NCBI GenBank assembly: GCA_903871865.1
Contig: CAIQIL010000404.1
Location: 1-5,635, forward strand
Reading direction: 5' to 3'
Source: an uncultured Burkholderiales bacterium
Lineage (GTDB): Bacteria > Pseudomonadota > Gammaproteobacteria > Burkholderiales > Burkholderiaceae_C
DNA length: 5,635 nucleotides
The notes beneath the pieces were generated by a model. That model was not told the DNA's origin. It ran no database searches and saw only the letters and a program-made list of their open reading frames with translations. The translations under genes and the position numbers were made by a program. Below are positions 1 through 5,635 of this stretch, piece after piece. How positions within the stretch are numbered: position 1 is the first letter of the stretch; the number at the start of each line of letters is the position of its first letter.

Positions 1-527
1 ACTTGATCACCAGTGACAGTGCCATGGCCTTGCGCACGCCCACCAAGGATGCCGAAGACATCAAGGTGGACTTCGGTGTGGCCAAGCAATTGCTGGCCGA
101 TCCCAATGAACAGGTCGAGGTGCCCGGTCTGGGTGACCGCGCCCCGCGCATGCTCTCGCGCCAGGCCTTGGCTGGCGTGATCGAGCCGCGGGTAGAAGAG
201 ATTTTCTCGCTGGTCCATCAGGTGATCCGCGAGTCCGGCTACGAGGAATTGTTGTCCTCCGGCATTGTGCTGACCGGTGGCTCGGCGGTGATGCCGGGCA
301 TGGTCGAACTGGCCGAAGACATCTTCCTCAAGCCTGTGCGCAAGGGCACGCCCTTGTACTCAGGCGCACTGCACGACATGGTGGCCAGCCCTCGCTCGGC
401 CACGGTCATGGGTTTGCTCGAAGAAGCAAGACTCGCGCGCATGCGCGGGATGAAGGCGGCACAGCAAGCCGGGTCTGTTCAGACCTTGTTTGGTCGTGTG
501 AGAGATTGGTTCGTCGGCAATTTTTAA
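1..527 (+). CDS. ftsA: Cell division protein FtsA, 3' part (5' end outside window)
   Basis: FtsA is an actin-like ATPase that binds the FtsZ C-terminal tail, tethers the Z-ring to the inner membrane and recruits later divisome proteins. The reading frame is open from base 3 to the TAA at 525-527, giving 174 visible codons, roughly the last 40% of a family of about 410-420 residues. The visible part includes the actin-family nucleotide-binding segment GIVLTGGSAVMPG (visible residues 87-99) and the SPRSATVMGLL segment (129-139) near the end of the actin fold. The last 16 or so residues (VQTLFGRVRDWFVGNF) alternate hydrophobic and basic positions, as expected for the amphipathic membrane-targeting helix that ends FtsA proteins. 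The true start lies upstream; the TTG at base 3 is an internal Leu codon. ftsZ follows after 57 bp on the same strand, the standard dcw order, which strongly supports the call. Confidence 0.96.
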   Translation, partial: LITSDSAMALRTPTKDAEDIKVDFGVAKQLLADPNEQVEVPGLGDRAPRMLSRQALAGVIEPRVEEIFSLVHQVIRESGYEELLSSGIVLTGGSAVMPGMVELAEDIFLKPVRKGTPLYSGALHDMVASPRSATVMGLLEEARLARMRGMKAAQQAGSVQTLFGRVRDWFVGNF

Positions 528-584
528 GCGCCGAACTTGGTACGATTTCAATTGGCAACTGCTTGATTAAAAAAGAGGTACGAC

Positions 585-1841
585 ATGGCAATCGAGATGA
601 TCGACAACTTCGATATGGGCACACAGATCAAGGTGATCGGTGTGGGAGGTGGCGGCGGTAACGCGGTCGAGCACATGATCTCGCAAGGCGTGCAAGGCGT
701 GCAGTTCATTTGCGCCAACACCGACTCGCAAGCGCTGCTGCGCTCCAGTGCCGAGATGCAACTGCAACTGGGCAATTCAGGCCTGGGTGCTGGTGCCAAA
801 CCGGAAGCGGGCAAAGCCGCCGCCGAAGAGGCGACCGACCAGATCCGCGCGGCGCTGGATGGTGCGCACATGGTCTTCATCACCGCCGGCATGGGCGGTG
901 GGACTGGTACCGGTGCGGCACCCGTGATCGCCCGCGTGGCCAAGGACATGGGCATCCTGACCGTGGGCGTGGTGACCAAGCCTTTCGAATTCGAAGGCAA
1001 CCGTCGCATGAAGCAGGCCGACACGGGGCTCAACGAACTGGAGGCCAATGTCGACTCCCTGATCGTGGTGCTCAACGAGAAGCTGCTGGAAGTGCTGGGC
1101 GATGACATCACCCAGGAAGAAGCCTTCAGCAAGGCCAACGACGTGCTGAAGAACGCCGTGGGCGGCATCTCCGACATCATCCACATCCCCGGCCTGGTGA
1201 ACGTCGACTTCGAAGACGTCAAGACCGTGATGAGCGAGCCCGGCAAGGCCATGATGGGCACGGCCACCGCCTCGGGTCCGGACCGCGCCACCAAGGCCGC
1301 CGAAGCCGCCGTGGCCTGCCCGCTGCTGGAAGGCATCGACCTGTCCGGCGCGCGTGGCGTGCTGGTGCTGATCGCTGCGGGCAAGTCCAACTTCAAGCTG
1401 AGCGAGTCGCGCAACGCGATGAACACCATCCGCCGTTACGCCGCCGAAGACGCCCACGTCATCTACGGCACGGCATACGACGAGTCCCTGGGCGACCAGC
1501 TGCGCGTCACCGTCATCGCCACCGGCCTGAGCGGCACCCGCCGCGCGCAAACCCCGATGACCGTGGTGCACAGCGCCCCGGCCACGCAGGTCTTCGCTCG
1601 CACCGGCACCGACAACATCCCGGTGCTGACCCAGCCCGTGGGCCACATGGCCGCACACGGTGGCGCCAGCGCCGCGGGTTCGTCGATCGGCATGGGCCAC
1701 GCCAGCGATTTCAGCGGCATGAACACGCCCAGCGTGTGGCGTTCGGGTCGCACCCAAGCCGCTGCCAAGGTCGATGCCCTGGCCAGCAATGGCATGGACG
1801 AAATCGAGATCCCGGCCTTCTTGCGCAAGCAAGCCGACTGA
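585..1841 (+). CDS. ftsZ: Cell division protein FtsZ, complete
   Basis: FtsZ is the tubulin-like GTPase that polymerises at midcell into the Z-ring and scaffolds the divisome. The 418-residue product has the nucleotide-binding segment VIGVGGGGGNAV (17-28), the tubulin/FtsZ signature GGGTGTG (104-110) and the T7 synergy loop NVDFEDV (206-212). D208 and D211 of that loop match the E. coli catalytic aspartates D209 and D212. The folded core ends near residue 318. A Gly/Ala/Ser/Thr-rich disordered linker of about 85 residues follows, longer than in the 383-residue E. coli protein. The C-terminal peptide IEIPAFLRKQAD is the docking site for FtsA, ZipA and other partners. The start is supported by an AGAGG ribosome binding site at 574-578, six bases before the ATG. 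No convincing promoter is visible in the 57-bp gap after ftsA, so transcription probably enters from upstream or from inside ftsA. A strong terminator follows the gene. Confidence 0.99.
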   Translation: MAIEMIDNFDMGTQIKVIGVGGGGGNAVEHMISQGVQGVQFICANTDSQALLRSSAEMQLQLGNSGLGAGAKPEAGKAAAEEATDQIRAALDGAHMVFITAGMGGGTGTGAAPVIARVAKDMGILTVGVVTKPFEFEGNRRMKQADTGLNELEANVDSLIVVLNEKLLEVLGDDITQEEAFSKANDVLKNAVGGISDIIHIPGLVNVDFEDVKTVMSEPGKAMMGTATASGPDRATKAAEAAVACPLLEGIDLSGARGVLVLIAAGKSNFKLSESRNAMNTIRRYAAEDAHVIYGTAYDESLGDQLRVTVIATGLSGTRRAQTPMTVVHSAPATQVFARTGTDNIPVLTQPVGHMAAHGGASAAGSSIGMGHASDFSGMNTPSVWRSGRTQAAAKVDALASNGMDEIEIPAFLRKQAD

Positions 1842-1883
1842 GCTCGTTTCCGTTTTCTCTCTCTCGATCTCTCTGTCTGTTTT

Positions 1884-1913
1884 CCCCTGTCCCTCCCGGG
1901 ACGGGGGCTTTTT
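1884..1913 (+). terminator. Intrinsic terminator of ftsZ
   Basis: A GC-rich hairpin begins 42 bases after the ftsZ stop codon. CCCC and GTCCC (1884-1893, with T1888 bulged) pair with GGGACGGGG (1898-1906) around a TCCC loop. After GGC-type bases the run TTTTT (1909-1913) completes a classical Rho-independent terminator for plus-strand transcripts. Read on the minus strand, the hairpin is followed by A residues rather than U residues, so it should not act as an efficient terminator for the converging receptor gene. It marks ftsZ as the end of its transcript. Confidence 0.85.
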
Positions 1914-1923
1914 GCTGGGTGAT

Positions 1924-1940
1924 GCGACGATCGACGTCGC
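1924..1940. other. Short perfect inverted repeat abutting the receptor stop codon
   Basis: GCGACG (1924-1929) and CGTCGC (1935-1940) form a 6-bp perfect stem around the loop ATCGA. The repeat touches the stop codon of the minus-strand receptor gene at 1941. It could stabilise the 3' end of that mRNA or help pause polymerase, but no T-run follows it in either direction, so it is not a canonical intrinsic terminator. A stem this short can arise by chance in GC-rich DNA; what is seen is the symmetry and its position, and function is inference. Confidence 0.35.
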
Positions 1941-3500
1941 TCAGGCTGTGGTCTTGAAGGCCGACACCGCCTGTGCCAGTTGCTGGGCCTGCTGCCTCAA
2001 GCTCTCTGCGGCGGCCGAGGTTTCTTCCACCAGCGCGGCGTTCTGCTGCGTGGTTTGATCCAGGTTGTTCACGGCCGAGTTGATCTGGCCGACGCCCTGG
2101 CTTTGCTCGGTGCTCGATGAGCTGATCTCGGCGATCAGGTCGTTGACCTTGCGCACCTGCAGCACCACATCGTCGATGGTCTGACCGGCCTGGTTGACTT
2201 GGCTGGTGCCCATCTCCACCTTTTCCACGCTGTCGGTGATCAGGCCCTTGATCTCGCGGGCGGCATTGGCGCTGCGCTGTGCGAGCGAGCGCACCTCGCT
2301 GGCCACCACCGCGAAGCCGCGGCCCTGCTCGCCGGCCCGGGCGGCTTCCACCGCCGCGTTCAGCGCGAGGATGTTGGTCTGGAAAGCGATGCCGTCGATC
2401 ACGCCGATGATGTCGGCGATGCGGCGGCTGGAGTCCTGGATGGCCGACATCGTGGCCACGACATGGCCCACGTCCTGACCGCCTTGCGTGGCCACCTGGG
2501 TGGCTTGCAGCGCCAGCTGGTTGGCCTGGCGCGCGTTGTCGGAGTTGCCGCGCACGGTGTCGTCCATCTGTTGCATGGAGGCGGCGGTTTCCTGCAGGCT
2601 GGCGGCCTGGTGTTCGGTGCGGGCCGACAGGTCGGCGTTGCCCTGGGCGATCTGCGCCGAGGCGGTGGCGATGGATTCGGTGCCACTGCGGATGCGGCCG
2701 ATCAGGGACGACAGGTTGCGGCTCATGGTGTTGAGCGTCTCGCCCAAGGCGCTGAGTTCGTCCTTGCCGGACACCTGCAGCTGCCGGCTGAGGTCGCCTT
2801 CGGCCACGGCCTGGCTCAGGCGCACGGCGTCGTTCAGCGGCTGGGTGATGGAGCGGGTGATCAGCAGCGCCATGGTGGCGCAAACCAGCATGCCTGCGAC
2901 CAGCACGCCCGCCGTCGTCCACTGGGCCTGGCGGTAGGCTGCATGGGCCGATTTCACCGCTTGGCGAGCGCCTTCGGCGTTCAGCTTGGTGTCCTTCTCC
3001 AGGGTGGCGGCCAGCGCCAGGTAGGTTTTGCTGGACGCACCGTTGAGCAACTGGCGGGCTTCTGCCAAGCCCTCGTCACCTCGGTTGGACTGGGCCAGCA
3101 CCGGGTCCACGGTGGCGTGGTAAGCGTCCAGCTGGGTGCGGATGTCCTGGAACAGGGCGCGTTCTTCGGGCGAGCTGATCATGGGCTCGTATTCGCTGAG
3201 CAGGGTGGGCAGCGTTTGGGTGCGGATGTCATCGATCCGCTTGAGCTGCGTGGCCTTGGCCGCTGCATCGGTTTCCAGGATGTGGCGCATCAGCGCGCGG
3301 CGCTCGGTGTTGACCGTGGCGTCGATGCGCGACAGCACTTGCACGCTGGGCAGCCAGTTGCCGCTGACGTCGTCGGCGCTGTCGCCCATGCGGGACATGC
3401 TCAGCAAGCCAGCGCCACCGGTGAGCAACACCAACAGGCAGGCCATCAGGAAAGCAGCCGCCAGGCGGCCGCCGATGCTCAGTTGTCTCAATGCAGTCAT
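1941..3500 (-). CDS. Methyl-accepting chemotaxis protein (Tsr/Tar-type transmembrane receptor)
   Basis: This is an inner-membrane chemoreceptor that senses a ligand outside the cytoplasm and controls CheA through CheW. The 519-residue product has TM1 at about 12-34, a periplasmic, mostly helical region at about 35-193 that fits a four-helix-bundle sensor, TM2 at about 195-215, a HAMP linker at about 216-268 and a cytoplasmic coiled-coil hairpin. The hairpin tip, around IDGIAFQTNILALNAAVEA (368-386), is nearly identical to E. coli Tsr, which indicates a 36-heptad receptor. Adaptation sites are recognisable around 296-311 (E304, Q311) and at E492-E493. The protein ends FKTTA with no NWETF-like CheR/CheB docking pentapeptide. 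The in-frame start at 3563 would add 21 residues, but it lies upstream of the predicted transcription start. The ATG at 3500 is preceded by CCGGGA (3513-3508) at seven bases and gives a normal signal-anchor N-terminus. The ligand cannot be told from sequence. The gene converges on ftsZ. Confidence 0.96.
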   Translation of the reverse strand: MTALRQLSIGGRLAAAFLMACLLVLLTGGAGLLSMSRMGDSADDVSGNWLPSVQVLSRIDATVNTERRALMRHILETDAAAKATQLKRIDDIRTQTLPTLLSEYEPMISSPEERALFQDIRTQLDAYHATVDPVLAQSNRGDEGLAEARQLLNGASSKTYLALAATLEKDTKLNAEGARQAVKSAHAAYRQAQWTTAGVLVAGMLVCATMALLITRSITQPLNDAVRLSQAVAEGDLSRQLQVSGKDELSALGETLNTMSRNLSSLIGRIRSGTESIATASAQIAQGNADLSARTEHQAASLQETAASMQQMDDTVRGNSDNARQANQLALQATQVATQGGQDVGHVVATMSAIQDSSRRIADIIGVIDGIAFQTNILALNAAVEAARAGEQGRGFAVVASEVRSLAQRSANAAREIKGLITDSVEKVEMGTSQVNQAGQTIDDVVLQVRKVNDLIAEISSSSTEQSQGVGQINSAVNNLDQTTQQNAALVEETSAAAESLRQQAQQLAQAVSAFKTTA

Positions 3501-3538
3501 GTCGATGTCCCGGGAGTTTTCACGCCATTCACCCGGCC

Positions 3539-3565
3539 TTATCGGCACGTCGGCCAAAGGCATGA
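3539..3565 (-). promoter_or_regulatory. Sigma-28 (FliA) type promoter of the chemoreceptor gene
   Basis: Read on the minus strand, GCCGATAA (3546-3539) is a perfect match to the -10 box of flagellar sigma-28 promoters. TCAT (3565-3562) sits exactly 15 bases upstream, where the consensus has TAAA; it matches at two of four positions. Transcription would start near 3532, leaving a 5' leader of about 30 bases before the ATG at 3500. A chemoreceptor gene downstream is the expected target, which raises confidence beyond what the sequence match alone would give. The weak -35 box is the main reservation. Confidence 0.75.
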
Positions 3566-3620
3566 GGCCGAGGCGGTGCCTTGACGTGGCTTTGTTGCAG
3601 ATTTTGCAGAATTGGGCGCC

Positions 3621-3639
3621 TGGGCGTGAACCCCGCCCA
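3621..3639 (-). terminator. Weak hairpin just after cca, possible 3' end
   Basis: On the minus strand, two bases after the cca stop codon, TGGGCG and CGCCCA form a 6-bp stem around a 7-base loop (GGGTTCA). No U-run follows; the next bases are GGCGCCCAATTC. It may protect the mRNA 3' end or assist Rho-dependent termination, but it does not qualify as a clear intrinsic terminator. Some readthrough from rsmA-cca into the receptor gene therefore cannot be excluded. Confidence 0.3.
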
Positions 3640-3641
3640 CC

Positions 3642-4871
3642 TCAGCGCGTGCCGAGATGCTGCGTCAGCGCGTGCAGCCGGGCTTGCGCGATGCGCTGGC
3701 CGATGGCGGGGCCTGTCAATCCCTGTGCGAGGGCTTGCGCAGACACGGCGGCGGTGTCCACGGCCAGCACGCAGTCCAGGGCCTGGCGCAGGCGCGGGCC
3801 CGGCGCGTAAGCATGGTCGGCAAAGCCCAGGCGGCCGCGGGCGTCGCACTCGCAGGCCAGCAGCACCTCGTGGAGGCGCTGGGGTTTGCGGATGGCATCG
3901 CAGCGTTCCAGCAAGCGGAAGACGGCCTCTGCGCCGAATTCGCTGCTGCGGTGGATGTTGCCGTGCTCGCGCGCGACCACATCGGCCAGTTCGCGGCAGT
4001 CGGTGGGCACACGCAGGCGCTGGCCCACGGCCTTGAGCAGCTGGGCGCTGCGACCTTCGTGGCCGATGTGGCGGGGCAGCACGTCGGGCGGGGTCGTGCC
4101 TTTGCCGAGGTCGTGGCCCAGGCAGGCGTAACGCACGGGCAGGGAGGCTTGCAGGCGGGCGCTCATGTCGAGCACCATCATCAGGTGCACGCCGGTGTCC
4201 ACTTCCGGGTGGTAGTCGGCGCGCTGCGGCACGCCCCACAGGCGATCGACCTCGGGCAGCAGGCGGGCCAGGGCGCCGCAGTCGCGCAGCACCTCGAACA
4301 TGCGCGAGGGGCGGTCTTCCATCAGGCCGCGGGCCAGCTCCTGCCAGACGCGCTCGGCCACGAGGTGGTCCACCTCGCCGGCAGCCACCATCTCGCGCAT
4401 GAGCTGCAGCGTTTCGGGGGCCACGCTGAAATCGTGGAAGCGGGCGGCGAAGCGCGCCAGGCGCAGGATGCGCACCGGGTCTTCGGCGAAGGCCGGCGAA
4501 ACGTGGCGCAGCACCCGCGCGGCCAGGTCGCGTTGGCCGCCCCAGGGGTCGATGACGGTGCCGTCGGCATCTTCGGCCATGGCGTTGACGGTGAGGTCGC
4601 GCCGCACCAGGTCGTCTTCCAGCGTGACCTCGGGCGAGGTGTGGAAGGTGAAGCCGTGGTAGCCGTGGCCGCTTTTGCGTTCGGTGCGGGCCAAGGCGTG
4701 TTCTTCGCCGGTGTCGGGGTGCAGGAAGACGGGGAAGTCTTTGCCGACGGGGCGGAAGCCCGCGTCCAGCATGTCCTGCGGCGTGGCACCAACGACGACC
4801 CAATCTCGGTCACCCACCGGTCGCCCGAGCAGGCGGTCCCGCACGGCACCGCCCACCAGGTAGGTTTTCAT
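3642..4871 (-). CDS. cca: CCA tRNA nucleotidyltransferase (HD-domain, multifunctional type)
   Basis: Cca adds or repairs the 3'-terminal CCA of tRNAs from CTP and ATP without a nucleic acid template. The 409-residue product aligns well from memory with the 412-residue E. coli enzyme. Visible class II motifs are GGAVRD (7-12), the metal-binding pair D21/D23 in [17 protein letters not shown] (90-97), and EDPVR (130-134) with R137, which forms the base-selecting protein template. The C-terminal half carries an HD domain with H229, H253 and D254 (HDLGKG), which in E. coli gives phosphodiesterase and phosphatase activity. The ATG at 4871 overlaps the rsmA stop as ATGA. No good ribosome binding site is visible before it, so translation probably depends on ribosomes finishing rsmA. 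The open frame continues upstream to 5480, but that part is a GC-rich shadow of rsmA. An essential or near-essential housekeeping gene is expected if tRNA genes here do not all encode CCA. Confidence 0.98.
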   Translation of the reverse strand: MKTYLVGGAVRDRLLGRPVGDRDWVVVGATPQDMLDAGFRPVGKDFPVFLHPDTGEEHALARTERKSGHGYHGFTFHTSPEVTLEDDLVRRDLTVNAMAEDADGTVIDPWGGQRDLAARVLRHVSPAFAEDPVRILRLARFAARFHDFSVAPETLQLMREMVAAGEVDHLVAERVWQELARGLMEDRPSRMFEVLRDCGALARLLPEVDRLWGVPQRADYHPEVDTGVHLMMVLDMSARLQASLPVRYACLGHDLGKGTTPPDVLPRHIGHEGRSAQLLKAVGQRLRVPTDCRELADVVAREHGNIHRSSEFGAEAVFRLLERCDAIRKPQRLHEVLLACECDARGRLGFADHAYAPGPRLRQALDCVLAVDTAAVSAQALAQGLTGPAIGQRIAQARLHALTQHLGTR

Positions 4872-5635
4872 GCCGGTTTTCTGACCTGTGCGGCCAGGGC
4901 CAGGTACTCGGCCACGGGCACTTCTTCGGCGCGGCGCTGCAGGTCGAAGTCGGTGCTGATGCCTTGCTGCGTGATCCAGGCGCCCAGGGTGTGGCGCAGG
5001 ATTTTGCGGCGCTGCGAGAAGGCCACCGCCACCATCGCTTCCAGCACCTTGGGGTCGACGTCGGGCACTTCGGCCAGCGGCGTCATGCGCACCACGGCGG
5101 AGTTCACCTTCGGCGGCGGGTCGAAGGAACCCGGCGGCACATCGACCACGCATTCCATGTCGTAGCGCCACTGCAGCATCACGCTCAGGCGGCTGTAGTC
5201 CTTGTGGCCGGGCGTGGCCACCATGCGGTCCACCACCTCTTTTTGCAGCATGAAGTGCTGGTCCACGACCACGTCGGCGCAAGGCAGCAGGTGGAAGAGG
5301 ATGGGGCTGGAGATGTTGTAGGGCAGGTTGCCGATCATGCGCAGCTTGACGCCGCGTTCGCGCGCGAGCTGGGCGAAATCCACCCTCAGCACGTCGGACT
5401 CGATCACGTCGAGCTCGGGACGCTTGCGCAGGCGTGCCGCCAGGTCGCGGTCGAGTTCGACCACGGTGAGCTTCTCGCAACGCTCGACCACCGGGTCGGT
5501 CAGCGCCCCCAGGCCCGGGCCGATTTCGACCAGCGCTTCGCCCGGCTTGGGCGCGATGGCGCGGACGATCTCGGCGATCACGCCCTGGTCCACCAGGAAG
5601 TTCTGGCCGAAACGCTTGCGCGCGATGTGGCCGCC
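4868..5635 (-). CDS. rsmA: 16S rRNA (adenine(1518)-N6/adenine(1519)-N6)-dimethyltransferase RsmA/KsgA, 5' end outside window
   Basis: RsmA (KsgA) uses S-adenosylmethionine to dimethylate two adjacent adenines in the helix 45 loop of 16S rRNA, a late checkpoint of 30S subunit assembly; its loss gives kasugamycin resistance. The window holds 255 codons plus the TGA at 4870-4868. The frame is open to the window edge, where the family N-terminal motif RKRFGQNFL (visible residues 6-14) is already present. Only a few codons are therefore missing, and the GTG at 5593 is internal. Other motifs are the SAM-binding [11 protein letters not shown] (36-46), acidic E60 in VVELDRD, D81 in ESDVL, the catalytic NLPY (103-106), [13 protein letters not shown] (171-183) and [13 protein letters not shown] (206-218). 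All expected catalytic elements are intact. It overlaps cca by four bases, so the two RNA-modifying genes are likely co-translated. The promoter lies outside the window. Confidence 0.98.
   Translation of the reverse strand, partial: GGHIARKRFGQNFLVDQGVIAEIVRAIAPKPGEALVEIGPGLGALTDPVVERCEKLTVVELDRDLAARLRKRPELDVIESDVLRVDFAQLARERGVKLRMIGNLPYNISSPILFHLLPCADVVVDQHFMLQKEVVDRMVATPGHKDYSRLSVMLQWRYDMECVVDVPPGSFDPPPKVNSAVVRMTPLAEVPDVDPKVLEAMVAVAFSQRRKILRHTLGAWITQQGISTDFDLQRRAEEVPVAEYLALAAQVRKPA

Noticed and set aside
537..569. Possible ftsZ promoter in the ftsA-ftsZ gap (TTGGTA and TGATTA)
   Set aside because: The spacing is 21 bases and both boxes match the sigma-70 consensus poorly.
777..1832. Minus-strand open frame (351 codons) opposite ftsZ
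   Set aside because: It is a shadow of ftsZ, whose plus-strand frame carries all the family motifs.
3501..3563. N-terminal extension of the chemoreceptor from an ATG at 3563
   Set aside because: It would start upstream of the predicted sigma-28 transcription start and would put 21 polar residues before the usual signal-anchor N-terminus.
2199..3584. Long plus-strand open frame (461 codons) opposite the chemoreceptor gene
   Set aside because: It is an antisense shadow of a gene with clear family motifs, is rich in Gly, Ala, His and Gln, as expected from reverse reading of GC-rich codons, and shows no domain or ribosome binding site.
3595..3610. Direct repeat TTGCAGA spaced by 9 bases between cca and the receptor promoter
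   Set aside because: Two 7-base copies are visible, but with no known regulator match and no further copies they may be chance.
3581..3612. TTGACG with CAGAAT on the plus strand, as a promoter antisense to cca
   Set aside because: The spacer is 20 bases and the second box is weak; a TTGACG hexamer alone is easily found by chance.
3657..5165. Long plus-strand open frame (502 codons) opposite cca and rsmA
   Set aside because: It spans two real minus-strand genes and their overlap, and its low-complexity composition is typical of GC-rich antisense frames.
4872..5480. Upstream extension of the cca reading frame, which could suggest a fusion protein
   Set aside because: The extension overlaps rsmA in another frame and is Arg/Pro/Ala-rich without motifs; the ATG at 4871 matches the E. 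coli Cca N-terminus exactly.

Overview
This is a GC-rich window with beta-proteobacterial gene content, most likely Burkholderiales and probably close to Comamonadaceae. The assignment rests on the form of FtsZ, the E. coli-like Cca with its HD domain, and overall composition; I ran no database search. All five genes belong to well-known families and all read cleanly. I found no mobile element, CRISPR array, tRNA, rRNA or pseudogene, and no previously undescribed system.

Left part (plus strand, 1-1913): the end of the division and cell wall (dcw) cluster. The 3' end of ftsA (membrane anchor of the Z-ring) is followed after 57 bp by a complete ftsZ (tubulin-like GTPase that forms the ring). 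After ftsZ comes a pyrimidine-rich 3' untranslated stretch and a clear intrinsic terminator, so ftsZ appears to be the last gene of its transcript. The usual dcw end gene lpxC does not follow directly here.

Middle (minus strand, 1941-3565): a methyl-accepting chemotaxis receptor gene converging on ftsZ. It has two membrane segments, a periplasmic helical sensor region, a HAMP linker and a Tsr-like signalling hairpin. Just upstream is a perfect GCCGATAA box, the -10 element of flagellar sigma-28 promoters. This points to co-regulation with motility and fixes the start codon at 3500 rather than the longer in-frame option at 3563.

Right part (minus strand, 3642-5635): an rsmA (ksgA)-cca pair. 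RsmA dimethylates two adenines in 16S rRNA and Cca builds or repairs the CCA tail of tRNAs, so this is an RNA maturation unit. The genes overlap by four bases (ATGA), the usual sign of translational coupling. rsmA runs off the right edge and lacks only its first few codons.

The two strands meet in the 99 bp between the ftsZ and receptor stop codons (1842-1940). The largest other gap, 141 bp (3501-3641), holds the receptor promoter and a weak hairpin after cca. No stretch above 300 bp lacks a gene.
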